DNA from: a virus | Reading direction: 5' to 3' (one strand) | Virus record (IMG/VR): IMGVR_UViG_3300032213_002626 | Location: 1-38,975 of that record | Length of the DNA: 38,975 nucleotides | Position numbers and translations under genes: made by a program | The notes under the pieces: model-generated | The model's input: the letters and a program-made list of their open reading frames with translations, nothing else | What the model was told of the DNA's origin: nothing | The model's database searches: none | Shown: positions 20,384 through 28,116 of the stretch, piece by piece | How the letters are laid out: every line of letters begins with the position of its first letter | Position numbering within the stretch: position 1 is the stretch's first letter

Positions 20384-21134
20384 AATTTTCTAACTTATCA
20401 ATGTGACGTTTAACCATCGGGTGGTCTTGGATATCCTCATATTCGGCCCCCGATTTTTTTATTTCTTTAATACCGTTAACAATTTGGGCTAAATGTCCTC
20501 TAACCATTCTTGAGGCAGATGGATAATTCTGAATGTAATGGGATAGTGAAAATAATCTTGACGCCACATCAATCGGTATCCCTAATTTAATTACAATTTT
20601 GGCAACCATATTTTTGGCAAATTGGTCGGCATCTAACTCCATTTCCCAGTATTGGTCCGCAAGAGTCTCAAAATCTTCCAAGTCAAATTCTGTTAATGGG
20701 TTTGGCATTTTCATATCACGAATTTGATGCTCGTGTCTAATTTCATGAAATACGGTGTAAAGGAAATCACCTATAGTTGACATTTGTGTTGGAGCACAAA
20801 TTATTACTTGGTCTTTAGTTCTAACTCCTGAAAATCCTGCAAAACAAGAGTTAAGGAATTTAATATTGATGTTGTTTTTTTTTATGTAGTCAGAAACAAA
20901 TTTACCAATTACTTGTACTTTTTCCATTAATTCTTTTGGAAATTGATATTTGAATTGGTCCATTAATCTATCAAGATTTGATTGAGATTTTGGAGTATTA
21001 TCATGGCCGCACTTATGACATATGTACATATCGTCTCCACCTTCAGACATATCCCAAGACCATCCGCAATCATCACAAATTACTTCACCATTCTCTACTG
21101 TCTCTTTAATTATTTTTCTAATCAAATCTTTCAT
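20376..21134 (-). CDS. Zinc-ribbon metallopeptidase with capsid-targeting-like N-terminus
   Basis: 252 residues in three parts. MKDLIRKIIKE (1-11) ends in I-K-E, like a T4 capsid-targeting peptide. Residues 18-46 form a zinc ribbon (C20-D-D-C23-G-W, C39-H-K-C42-G-H-D-N). Residues 55-245 hold a metallopeptidase: FHEIRHEHQ (HExxH at 130-134) and MELDADQFA (Glu166), the gluzincin pattern of ImmA/IrrE-like enzymes. An injected protease acting on a host regulator is a reasonable guess. It overlaps the 3' end of the M20 gene by eight bases. Confidence 0.78.
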   Translation of the reverse strand: MKDLIRKIIKETVENGEVICDDCGWSWDMSEGGDDMYICHKCGHDNTPKSQSNLDRLMDQFKYQFPKELMEKVQVIGKFVSDYIKKNNINIKFLNSCFAGFSGVRTKDQVIICAPTQMSTIGDFLYTVFHEIRHEHQIRDMKMPNPLTEFDLEDFETLADQYWEMELDADQFAKNMVAKIVIKLGIPIDVASRLFSLSHYIQNYPSASRMVRGHLAQIVNGIKEIKKSGAEYEDIQDHPMVKRHIDKLENFI

Positions 21135-21138
21135 TAGT

Positions 21139-21146
21139 TATAAATA
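21139..21146 (-). promoter_or_regulatory. TATTTATA late-type box
   Basis: Four bases before the ATG of the metallopeptidase, directly after the ClpC-like gene's terminator. Confidence 0.6.
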
Positions 21147-21171
21147 CAAAAAAAGGGAGAATAAATCTCCC
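21147..21171 (-). terminator. Rho-independent terminator of the ClpC-like gene
   Basis: On the minus strand GGGAGA, loop TTTAT, TCTCCC, then T7 (hairpin 21155-21171). Confidence 0.88.
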
Positions 21172-21176
21172 TTTTC

Positions 21177-23189
21177 TTATCGTCCTTTTTTCTGAACTTT
21201 AACCTCGTCGTTCTCAACCTTGATAGTGTAGGTTTTACCTTCAACCATCTTACCTGTTAGAACTTCTTCAGATAACAAATCCTCAACTTTGTCTTGGATA
21301 GCTCTCTTGAGTGGTCTCGCTCCGTACATCTCGTCAAATCCAATCTTAGCCAAATAATCAACTAAAGTGTCATCAAAGTTTAAAGTGTACTTCATGTCCT
21401 TAAGACGTTTACCTAATTTCGACAATTCAATCACAGTAATTTTCTTGATGTCCTCAGGAGTTAATGAGTTGAACACAATTGTATCATCGATACGATTGAT
21501 GAATTCAGGAGAAAAGAATTTCTTCATTTCTTTCATTAACACTTCTTTTTTTGCTTCCTCATTAGCGTAAGGACTATTTGAGAAACCAATACCTGTACCA
21601 AAGTCTTGTAACTTCTTCACACCTAAGTTTGAAGTTAAGATGATTAAAGTATTCTTGAAGTTAATCTTTCTACCTAAACTATCTGTAACGTGACCGTCAT
21701 CCAAGATTTGAAGTAAGATAGTAAACACATCTTTGTGAGCTTTTTCCACCTCATCAAACAAGATAACTGAATATGGTTTGTTCTTAACTTTTTCAGTCAA
21801 TAAACCACCTTCTTCGTATCCAACATAACCTGGAGGGGCTCCAACCAATTTAGAGATACTGTGTTTCTCTTGGTACTCAGACATATCCACACGGATAAGT
21901 GAATCTTCAGAACCAAACATCTCTTTTGCCAATTGTTTGGCTAAGTGAGTTTTACCAACACCTGTTGAGCCTAAGAACACAAATGAACCAATCGGACGGT
22001 TTGGGTCCTTAATACCTAAACGGTTTCTCTTGATAGATTTTGCAATCTTAACGACCGCAGCGTCCTGACCGATTACTTTACCAATCAATTCTTTATCCAA
22101 GTTCAACAACGCCTTAGTGTCATCAACACTCATCTTACTTACAGGAATCTTAACCATGTTTGAAACAACTTCATAAACATTATCTAATGAGATGATTTGT
22201 TTGTTTTCTAACATAGAATCTTCAAACTTACGTTTTTCAACTTCTAATTTGTCTAATACTTTTTTCTCCTTATCTCTTAACTGAGCAGCTTGTTCGTAGT
22301 TTTGTTTTTTAACTACGTCAATCTTTTGTTGTCTAATTTCAGCAGCGGCTTTCTTCAAAAGTTCAATAGATTCAGGAACTTTAAGTTCGGTTTGCATACG
22401 AGCACCAACCTCATCCAAGATATCAAATGCCTTATCAGGGAACTCACGGTCTGTGATGTAACGGTCAGCCAATTTAACACAAGCTTCAATTACTTCATCA
22501 CTATAAGTCACCTTGTGATAAGACTCATACTTATCACGTATATTTTTAAGGATTTGGATTGTCTCATCAACGGTAGACGCATCCACAATTACTTTTTGGA
22601 ATCTACGTTCCAATGCTCCGTCTTTCTCGATGTTCTTACGAAACTCATCAAGAGTTGTTGCTCCAATGATTTGAATCTCACCACGAGACAACGCTGGTTT
22701 GAAGATATTAGAACCATCCATTGAACCTGAAGAGTTACCAGAACCAACCAAGGTATGTACCTCATCAATAAACACAATGATTTGTGGGTTGGCAGTAAGT
22801 TCTTCAATAATAACTTTCATTCTTTCTTCAAATTGTCCACGGTATTTTGTACCTGCGACAACTGAAGTTAAGTCAAGATTGACTAATCTTTTGTCCACTA
22901 AATTACGGGGACATTCACCACTTACAATCTTCATAGCTAAACCTTCAACAATTGCGGTTTTACCACAACCAGGTTCACCAATGATAATTGGATTGTTTTT
23001 CTTTCTACGAGATAAAATCTGAGCGATTCTTAAAATCTCTTTGTCACGACCAATAACAGGGTCTAACTTACCTTCTTCTGCAAGTTTATTTAAGTCTCGA
23101 CTAAAGTTGTCTAAAACAGGAGTACTGCTATCAGACTGCTTTTGTTTTTTACTCATCATTTTGTCGTCGTCGTCCATTAAGTCATTCAT
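21177..23189 (-). CDS. ClpC-like AAA+ unfoldase without N-domain
   Basis: 670 residues. NBD1 has Walker A GEPGCGKT (71-78) and Walker B I-V-F-I-D-E-V-H-T-L (about 138-147). The short middle domain carries a UVR-like helix pair (KKQNYEQAAQLRDKEKKVLD, about 294-313), the ClpC mark. NBD2 has G-S-T-G-V-G-K-T (407-414) and I-L-F-D-E-V-E-K-A-H. G-I-G-F at 533-536 sits where ClpC proteins carry the ClpP-docking loop, so it may deliver substrates to host ClpP. The usual N-terminal repeat domain is replaced by an Asp/Lys/Ser-rich stretch. Known relatives unfold proteins in the cytoplasm. Confidence 0.92.
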   Translation of the reverse strand: MNDLMDDDDKMMSKKQKQSDSSTPVLDNFSRDLNKLAEEGKLDPVIGRDKEILRIAQILSRRKKNNPIIIGEPGCGKTAIVEGLAMKIVSGECPRNLVDKRLVNLDLTSVVAGTKYRGQFEERMKVIIEELTANPQIIVFIDEVHTLVGSGNSSGSMDGSNIFKPALSRGEIQIIGATTLDEFRKNIEKDGALERRFQKVIVDASTVDETIQILKNIRDKYESYHKVTYSDEVIEACVKLADRYITDREFPDKAFDILDEVGARMQTELKVPESIELLKKAAAEIRQQKIDVVKKQNYEQAAQLRDKEKKVLDKLEVEKRKFEDSMLENKQIISLDNVYEVVSNMVKIPVSKMSVDDTKALLNLDKELIGKVIGQDAAVVKIAKSIKRNRLGIKDPNRPIGSFVFLGSTGVGKTHLAKQLAKEMFGSEDSLIRVDMSEYQEKHSISKLVGAPPGYVGYEEGGLLTEKVKNKPYSVILFDEVEKAHKDVFTILLQILDDGHVTDSLGRKINFKNTLIILTSNLGVKKLQDFGTGIGFSNSPYANEEAKKEVLMKEMKKFFSPEFINRIDDTIVFNSLTPEDIKKITVIELSKLGKRLKDMKYTLNFDDTLVDYLAKIGFDEMYGARPLKRAIQDKVEDLLSEEVLTGKMVEGKTYTIKVENDEVKVQKKGR

Positions 23190-23362
23190 GTGTTTCTATA
23201 TTTAGTTTACAAAGTAATATCAAATATTGGACTTCTCCAAATGTTTTGACAAATTGTCAGGTTATAATTATTTCACCTGACATCTTGACATTAAGATTCA
23301 GTTGGTATATTATTTGAATACAACAAAGATAACAAATAAATCTTAATAAAAAAATAAAAATT

Positions 23363-23743
23363 ATGTTTGGAAACAGAAGAAACTACAATGACATCTTTAG
23401 AGCATTCGATGAAATGTTCTCTCATTTCGATTTACCACAAGGGGAATGGAAATCACAAAGTAGAGTATCTGATGATGGTACGATAAAAGTAACAACTTAT
23501 TATAGAGGAGAAGACTCATCTAAAGAAACAGGAGGATTAGAATCTTTAAAATCTCAACTTGAAAAAGCTATTGAGAATGAAGATTTTGAATCTGCGGTTA
23601 AACTTAGAGACCAAATCAAAAACTTTGAAAAAAATCAAAAATCTATTGAGAAACTTGAATCGGAATTAAAGAAGTCAATTGAAAACCAAGAGTTTGAAAA
23701 ATCAATTCAACTTAGAGACCAAATCAAAAACTTGAAAAAGTAA
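23363..23743 (+). CDS. Two-UVR-motif protein, possible ClpC partner
   Basis: 126 residues. After an N-terminal part (NYNDIFRAFDEMFSHFDLPQ, then a beta segment TIKVTTYYRGED) come two tandem UVR motifs: KSQLEKAIENEDFESAVKLR and SELKKSIENQEFEKSIQLRD, each with the A/S-x-x-L-R-D-Q-I ending. UVR motifs occur in UvrB/UvrC, ClpC and McsA, where they mediate pairing with another UVR protein. The gene is divergent from the ClpC-like gene, so an adaptor or regulator of that unfoldase is the natural guess. McsA's zinc fingers are absent. Confidence 0.7.
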   Translation: MFGNRRNYNDIFRAFDEMFSHFDLPQGEWKSQSRVSDDGTIKVTTYYRGEDSSKETGGLESLKSQLEKAIENEDFESAVKLRDQIKNFEKNQKSIEKLESELKKSIENQEFEKSIQLRDQIKNLKK

Positions 23744-23747
23744 AACT

Positions 23748-23774
23748 AACCCTCACTTCGGTGGGGGTTTTGTA
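23748..23774 (+). terminator. Rho-independent terminator
   Basis: AACCCTCAC, TTCG, GTGGGGGTT, TTT. The hairpin is identical to the one at 13761-13782 on the other strand. Confidence 0.88.
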
Positions 23775-23780
23775 TTTATA
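23773..23780 (+). promoter_or_regulatory. TATTTATA late-type box
   Basis: Starts at the end of the preceding terminator and lies two bases before the ATG of the oxygenase gene. Confidence 0.6.
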
Positions 23781-23782
23781 GT

Positions 23783-24289
23783 ATGATTGAAAAAATAGAA
23801 TTAAAGGGAACTTACGGATATAAAAATTTTATAACTGATAATGAAAAAAATCAATTAGTAGAATGGTCTCTTAATAACGAAAAAAAGTTTATTTCAAATA
23901 GAGATAATAGAGCTTATTATACATTTAGTAATCCAACTTCAGTTACAGATTTAATTTTAAATTTAAAAGAAAGAATAATTCAATTAGAATCTATTGTCGA
24001 TTGGAAAGAAGAACCTGACTATCTTGATTATATTGGTATTAATTCAAAAGGTGGATTTATTCATCAACATCTTGACTTAAATGACGGTGAATATATTCAT
24101 ACAAGATATAACGTGATTTTAAGTTATCCTGATGAAGGAGGAGAATCAATGTATGGTAATGATATTAACATATTAGAAGAAAATATGTTATGGAAATGTG
24201 TTGCGGGAAAAGTAATGCATGGTAGTACTGTTGTAAAAGGGGATAAAAAAAGAATTACTTTATCATTAGGGTTTTTAATAAAAGAGTAA
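23783..24289 (+). CDS. 2-oxoglutarate/Fe(II)-dependent oxygenase-like protein
   Basis: 168 residues. The double-stranded beta-helix motifs are visible: F-I-H-Q-H-L-D-L (His96, Asp98), H-T-R-Y-N-V-I-L-S-Y-P, a G-G-E-S-x-Y loop, A-G-K-V-M-H-G-S (His146) and K-K-R-I-T-L-S-L-G-F (Arg157 for 2-oxoglutarate). This is the prolyl-hydroxylase-like family often found in large phages. The substrate is unknown; hydroxylation of a protein side chain is the commonest role. It is probably a late gene. Confidence 0.75.
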   Translation: MIEKIELKGTYGYKNFITDNEKNQLVEWSLNNEKKFISNRDNRAYYTFSNPTSVTDLILNLKERIIQLESIVDWKEEPDYLDYIGINSKGGFIHQHLDLNDGEYIHTRYNVILSYPDEGGESMYGNDINILEENMLWKCVAGKVMHGSTVVKGDKKRITLSLGFLIKE

Positions 24290-24293
24290 GAAG

Positions 24294-24301
24294 TATTTAT
24301 T
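24294..24301 (+). promoter_or_regulatory. TATTTATT late-type box
   Basis: Three bases before the ATG at 24305. Confidence 0.5.
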
Positions 24302-24304
24302 AAT

Positions 24305-24640
24305 ATGAAACCATATGAAAATTTTTTAAATGAAAGTTTAGGACTGAAAGAGTTAATAGAAATTTATTTACAACTTAGACAACATTTCCAAGAGTTAGGG
24401 TTTAGTGAAAGTGATTTAGAAAGCCCTCCGACGTATACACCATTGATGATGACGTTACATCAAAGGTTTGGTCTAAGACAAAAAGCTTTATTTCAGCAAG
24501 TAAAAGATTATGGTTTTAATATTGATTGGAATGAATTTACAGATTACATGAAACCAATATTAACTAAAATAGATGAATTAACACCATTAAGCCATGGCAA
24601 TTACAAAAGAGGAAATCAAGGGGACGAAGATTTTGAATGA
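24305..24640 (+). CDS. Small late protein with T4-like capsid-targeting N-terminus
   Basis: 111 residues. MKPYENFLNESLGL closely follows the T4 capsid-targeting pattern (Met-Lys-x-Tyr-x-x-Phe-hydrophobic-x-Glu), with L-N-E at 8-10 as predicted cleavage site. The rest is helical (LKELIEIYLQLRQHFQELGF) with no known motif. If packaged, it would be an internal head protein delivered with the DNA. Its last 47 bases overlap the KTSC gene. Confidence 0.7.
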   Translation: MKPYENFLNESLGLKELIEIYLQLRQHFQELGFSESDLESPPTYTPLMMTLHQRFGLRQKALFQQVKDYGFNIDWNEFTDYMKPILTKIDELTPLSHGNYKRGNQGDEDFE

Positions 24641-24836
24641 AATTAAATCTTCAAACATTAAGAAAACTGAATACGATACTGAAACAAGTAAATTAATCGT
24701 TGAGTTTAATAACGGTTTAAAATATGAATACGAGGGAGTACCTCATCAGTCGTACACTGCCTTCAGAAAATCCGAATCACAGGGAAAGTATTTTACCACA
24801 GATATTTCAAAAAAGTATAAGTATAAAAAACTATAG
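24594..24836 (+). CDS. KTSC-domain protein
   Basis: 80 residues. KSSNIKKTEYDTETSKLIVE, then FNNGLKYEYEGVPHQSYTAF and ESQGKYFTTDISKKYKYKKL match the KTSC domain, named after the KTSC signature in lysyl-tRNA-synthetase-like and phage proteins: S-S-x-I, Y-D, L-x-V-x-F-x-x-G-x-x-Y-x-Y, S-x-G-x-Y-F. It is a small beta domain of unclear role. It starts within the previous gene and should be cotranslated with it. Confidence 0.85.
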   Translation: MAITKEEIKGTKILNEIKSSNIKKTEYDTETSKLIVEFNNGLKYEYEGVPHQSYTAFRKSESQGKYFTTDISKKYKYKKL

Positions 24837-24845
24837 TTATCCTAC

Positions 24846-24853
24846 TATTTATT
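24846..24853 (+). promoter_or_regulatory. TATTTATT late-type box
   Basis: Four bases before the ATG at 24858. Confidence 0.5.
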
Positions 24854-24857
24854 TAGG

Positions 24858-25610
24858 ATGAGCAACTTCGAAAAAATTTTACATAGTTTTTCAATTAAAG
24901 AAACTTTAAATCCAAAAGTTTGGGAAAATCCTGAAGACCCTAAAAAGGCTACGATGATTCCTAAAGTTAGGAAAGCTCTTGAACGCATCGCAGTTGAATT
25001 TGTTGATGACTTAGGAGAAGATGTTTTTGTTGAAGACGTTTATCTAATGGGTTCATTGGCTAATTTTAATTGGTCTGAATATTCAGACTTTGATTTACAT
25101 GTTATTGTTGATTTTGAAAAATATGAAAATCAAGAAGATTTATATAAAGAACTTTTTGATTTAAAAAAGAAACTTTTTAATGACAAACATAATATTAAAA
25201 TTTTTGGATATGATGTAGAAGTTTATGCTCAAGGTATTACAGATGAATCTCATAGTGATGGTGTTTATTCTGTAATGAATAATGAATGGATTCACAAACC
25301 TAAAAGAACAAGTAAAGATTTGGACATGTCAGTTTTAAAAACCAAAATTAAAAGTTGGACAGATAAGATTGATGACGCAATTGAAGATGCTAAATCTGAA
25401 GGAAATGTTGAGACATTAAAAAAATTAAAAGACAAACTAAAAGACTATAGACAGTCGGGGTTAGACAAAGATGGAGAATTTTCTTATGAGAACTTGGTTT
25501 TCAAATATTTAAGAAGGTCTGGACATATTGGTAAACTTTTTGACGAAAAGACTAAAATCAAGGATAAAGAGTTGTCCATAGAAGGACAAATTCAAGAAAT
25601 CCGTAAATAA
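24858..25610 (+). CDS. Nucleotidyltransferase-fold protein
   Basis: 250 residues. YLMGSLANFNWSEYSDFDLH (about 62-81) gives the Pol-beta-type G-S-x(10)-D-x-D site (Ser66, Asp77, Asp79). The third acidic strand is probably DVEVYAQ near residue 120. MSNFEKILHSFSIKE ends in I-K-E, again like a capsid-targeting peptide, followed by TLNPKVWENPED. The C-terminal third is a charged coiled region. Such enzymes add nucleotides to proteins, RNA or small molecules; the target is unknown. It may be injected into the host. Confidence 0.72.
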   Translation: MSNFEKILHSFSIKETLNPKVWENPEDPKKATMIPKVRKALERIAVEFVDDLGEDVFVEDVYLMGSLANFNWSEYSDFDLHVIVDFEKYENQEDLYKELFDLKKKLFNDKHNIKIFGYDVEVYAQGITDESHSDGVYSVMNNEWIHKPKRTSKDLDMSVLKTKIKSWTDKIDDAIEDAKSEGNVETLKKLKDKLKDYRQSGLDKDGEFSYENLVFKYLRRSGHIGKLFDEKTKIKDKELSIEGQIQEIRK

Positions 25611-25625
25611 TTAGTATTAGTCATA

Positions 25626-25633
25626 TATTTATA
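25626..25633 (+). promoter_or_regulatory. TATTTATA late-type box
   Basis: Thirteen bases before the ATG at 25647. Confidence 0.5.
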
Positions 25634-25646
25634 AAGAAAAAATTAG

Positions 25647-26462
25647 ATGGCATTAGTTACATATCTTATAGGTCCTTGTGCTGGCGGAGCTTCAATATTA
25701 GTTGATTTTGATAGTTCATCACTGCCTGCGGTTAATGGAAATTATTATTTAACATTTACTGGTGGGACAACTCAGGGATGTTATGACATTATTGATAATG
25801 CAGAACCATCAACTGGAATTGACAAAGTGTTAACTATGTCAATAGATTATACTGATTGTGCAACTTGCCAAGCTATTGTAACTCCAACACCAACAGTAAC
25901 AACAACTCCAACCAAAACACCAACACCAACAGGAACCTCAGCCGTTACACCAACGCCAACACCAACAGGAACCTCAGCCGTTACACCAACGCCAACACCA
26001 ACAAAAACGGCAAGTGTAACATCTACACCAACACCAACTAATACCGCAACAAAGACACCAACACCAACAGTAACAACAACACAAACTCAAACGCCAACTA
26101 ACACAGCAACAAATACATCAACGCCAACTAACACAGCAACAAAGACACCAACTCCAACACCTACAGGGACAGCAGGAGTAACCCCGACACCAACTGGAAC
26201 TGCGGGAGCGACTCCAACACCAACTCAAACTCAAACAGGAACACCAGCGGTAACACCAACTCCGTCACACACACCTAATTATGTAATTTCTGCTGACCAA
26301 CAATACGCTTACACTCTTGAAATTTTAGGAAGTTTTAGTGGTGGAAGTGCAGATTTTAGTGGAGCATACGCACCACACCCTGTATTCACAAATGAATTAG
26401 GTGAAGCTGTACAACAATTAAACGGAATCGCAATAGGTGGATTTAACGGATTAAATAATTAA
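25647..26462 (+). CDS. Thr/Pro-repeat virion protein
   Basis: 271 residues. A globular head with several cysteines (residues 1-72) is followed by about 130 residues of Thr/Pro repeats (units such as [12 protein letters not shown] and [12 protein letters not shown]) and a C-terminal globular part (residues 207-271; [20 protein letters not shown]). It resembles a stalk joining two domains, as in fibre, whisker or head-decoration proteins; the Thr-rich stalk could be glycosylated. The DNA repeat is nearly periodic, with an in-frame duplication at about 25926-26000. Function unproven. Confidence 0.7.
   Translation: MALVTYLIGPCAGGASILVDFDSSSLPAVNGNYYLTFTGGTTQGCYDIIDNAEPSTGIDKVLTMSIDYTDCATCQAIVTPTPTVTTTPTKTPTPTGTSAVTPTPTPTGTSAVTPTPTPTKTASVTSTPTPTNTATKTPTPTVTTTQTQTPTNTATNTSTPTNTATKTPTPTPTGTAGVTPTPTGTAGATPTPTQTQTGTPAVTPTPSHTPNYVISADQQYAYTLEILGSFSGGSADFSGAYAPHPVFTNELGEAVQQLNGIAIGGFNGLNN
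25869..26270 (+). repeat. Degenerate ACNCCAACN repeat tract in the Thr/Pro stalk
   Basis: Repeated ACACCAACN units. A 36-base unit around CAACAGGAACCTCAGCCGTT occurs twice in a row (about 25926-25997). Such tracts expand and contract easily. Confidence 0.75.
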
Positions 26463-26480
26463 AAATAAATAAATCATAAT

Positions 26481-27719
26481 ATGGGAGATTTAAAACCAAT
26501 TGGCAGTGAAAAACTTCAAGGTCAAGATAAAATAAAAAGAATAATGGAAATCGCTCGTTTTAACGAGACGACTCCATCGAGTATAAATGAAACTTCAAAA
26601 TCAGAGTATTCAAGAACTTTGTCTGATGGAAGTAACTACGAAATCGTTAAAGAAAGACAAGGTTACATCATTAAGAAAACTATTTCTGAATCTGAAACTG
26701 ATTATATTGAGCCAATGAAAAATAGAAAATACTATTCTTCATATTCTCAGGCATTAAAAAGATTAAATTTAGTTGCAGGTGAGTTGAATAGACTTAACGA
26801 AAATGAAGAAGGTACTTCAATGTTTGGAGAACAAAAAAGATATACTTTAAAAACTCCTACTCCAGCACCTGTACCAGCACCAATGGAAGCTGCGGTTCCA
26901 CCTATGGCACCTCCAGCAGTACCTTCACCTGAATTACCACCATCACCAATGGGAGATGAGGGTATGGGTGTAGACTCATTAGACATTGACGCAGAAATGG
27001 GACCTGAAGGAGAAGATATTGATATCAACGCAGATATGGATATGGAATCACCTGAAGGAGAAGATGAAAAAGTTACTTTTAAAACAATTCAAAAACTTAC
27101 AGGTAAATTAACTCAAAAAATTAGAACATTAGACAATGAAGAAGGAATGACTTCTGAAAATATCAAATATGTTATTAATATGGTATTATCCTCTTTAGAT
27201 TTAAAATCATTAAGTGAAGAAGATAAAGATGATATTATGACTAAGTTTGACGAGGCTGAGGAAAGAGAAGAAGGCGGTGATATGAGTGGAGATGATATGG
27301 GAGGTGAAGATTTCACTGACGATACTGAGGTTGAAGATATCCAAGCTGATATGGACATGCCTGTTGAAAGTGAAATGGAAGAAGAAGAGGATTTTGGAAA
27401 TGGTGCAATTTTAGACCATATTTTCGGTGAATCAAAAATCGATAAAGTAATCTCAAAATATTTTGAAGTTACTAAAAAAGAAATCATGGAAAGTAGAGAA
27501 AAAGTTGCTAAGAAAAAAATAGCTAAAATTTCTGAAGTTAGAAAACAAATGGGAGCGGTTGTTAAATTAACCGAAACAATTGAACAAGAATTAGCTTCTC
27601 AACAATTTTTAACTAAAAATTCTTCAGCTAAGATTATTGGTAAAACTAATAAGAAAAATTTAGTGTTTGAAAACAAAGGTAAACAAGTTAGAATAACACC
27701 TGAAGGACAAATTTTGTAA
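26481..27719 (+). CDS. Probable virion structural protein
   Basis: 412 residues. An N-terminal alpha/beta part (1-112; SEYSRTLSDGSNYEIVKERQ) precedes a Pro/Ala linker (113-160), a strongly acidic Met/Asp/Glu-rich middle with two helical blocks, and a basic C-terminus (IGKTNKKNLVFENKGKQVRI). I-x-E sites occur (I-M-E near residue 23, I-M-E in KKEIMESRE), compatible with prohead processing. The place before the terminase suggests a head or neck component. No homologue is recognised by eye. Confidence 0.7.
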   Translation: MGDLKPIGSEKLQGQDKIKRIMEIARFNETTPSSINETSKSEYSRTLSDGSNYEIVKERQGYIIKKTISESETDYIEPMKNRKYYSSYSQALKRLNLVAGELNRLNENEEGTSMFGEQKRYTLKTPTPAPVPAPMEAAVPPMAPPAVPSPELPPSPMGDEGMGVDSLDIDAEMGPEGEDIDINADMDMESPEGEDEKVTFKTIQKLTGKLTQKIRTLDNEEGMTSENIKYVINMVLSSLDLKSLSEEDKDDIMTKFDEAEEREEGGDMSGDDMGGEDFTDDTEVEDIQADMDMPVESEMEEEEDFGNGAILDHIFGESKIDKVISKYFEVTKKEIMESREKVAKKKIAKISEVRKQMGAVVKLTETIEQELASQQFLTKNSSAKIIGKTNKKNLVFENKGKQVRITPEGQIL

Positions 27720-27720
27720 T

Positions 27721-28116
27721 ATGAGTAATTTGATATACGTAAATGGTTTAGGACCCAACTATAAGGGAGACAATCTTTACGAATTCATATTCTCTGAAAG
27801 TCTGGATGTGTGGGGGGAATCTTGGGAAAGTAAACCATCAAATGGTTATCCTGGTCCTCCTGAGTTACAATATATTAAAAAAGTGGGAGTTCTGAGAAAT
27901 ACTGATATAAAATTGGAATTGATTCAGAACTCCGATTTTTTTTGTATGATAGATGCGATTGACGATGTTGTCGCATTAGCCTGGGAACCTGATGAAGAAA
28001 ATGGACAAAATCGTATGGTTTTTAGATTCGGAATGACCGAACAACAAATAAAAGACAAACTCTATGAACGAGATTTGATTTTAGAATTTGAAAAGAAAGT
28101 AGTATATGAAAATTAA
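27721..28116 (+). CDS. Unknown protein of the head operon
   Basis: 131 residues (MSNLIYVNGLGPNYKGDNLY at the start), soluble, with Trp-rich W-G-E-S-W-E-S near residue 31 and a C-terminal helix. It starts one base after the preceding stop and overlaps the next gene by 11 bases, so it is translated with the structural cluster. No family recognised. Confidence 0.72.
   Translation: MSNLIYVNGLGPNYKGDNLYEFIFSESLDVWGESWESKPSNGYPGPPELQYIKKVGVLRNTDIKLELIQNSDFFCMIDAIDDVVALAWEPDEENGQNRMVFRFGMTEQQIKDKLYERDLILEFEKKVVYEN

Noticed and set aside
25869-26270. Repeat tract as a CRISPR array
   Set aside because: The repeats are short, degenerate and in frame with a Thr/Pro-rich protein; there are no unique spacers of constant length.
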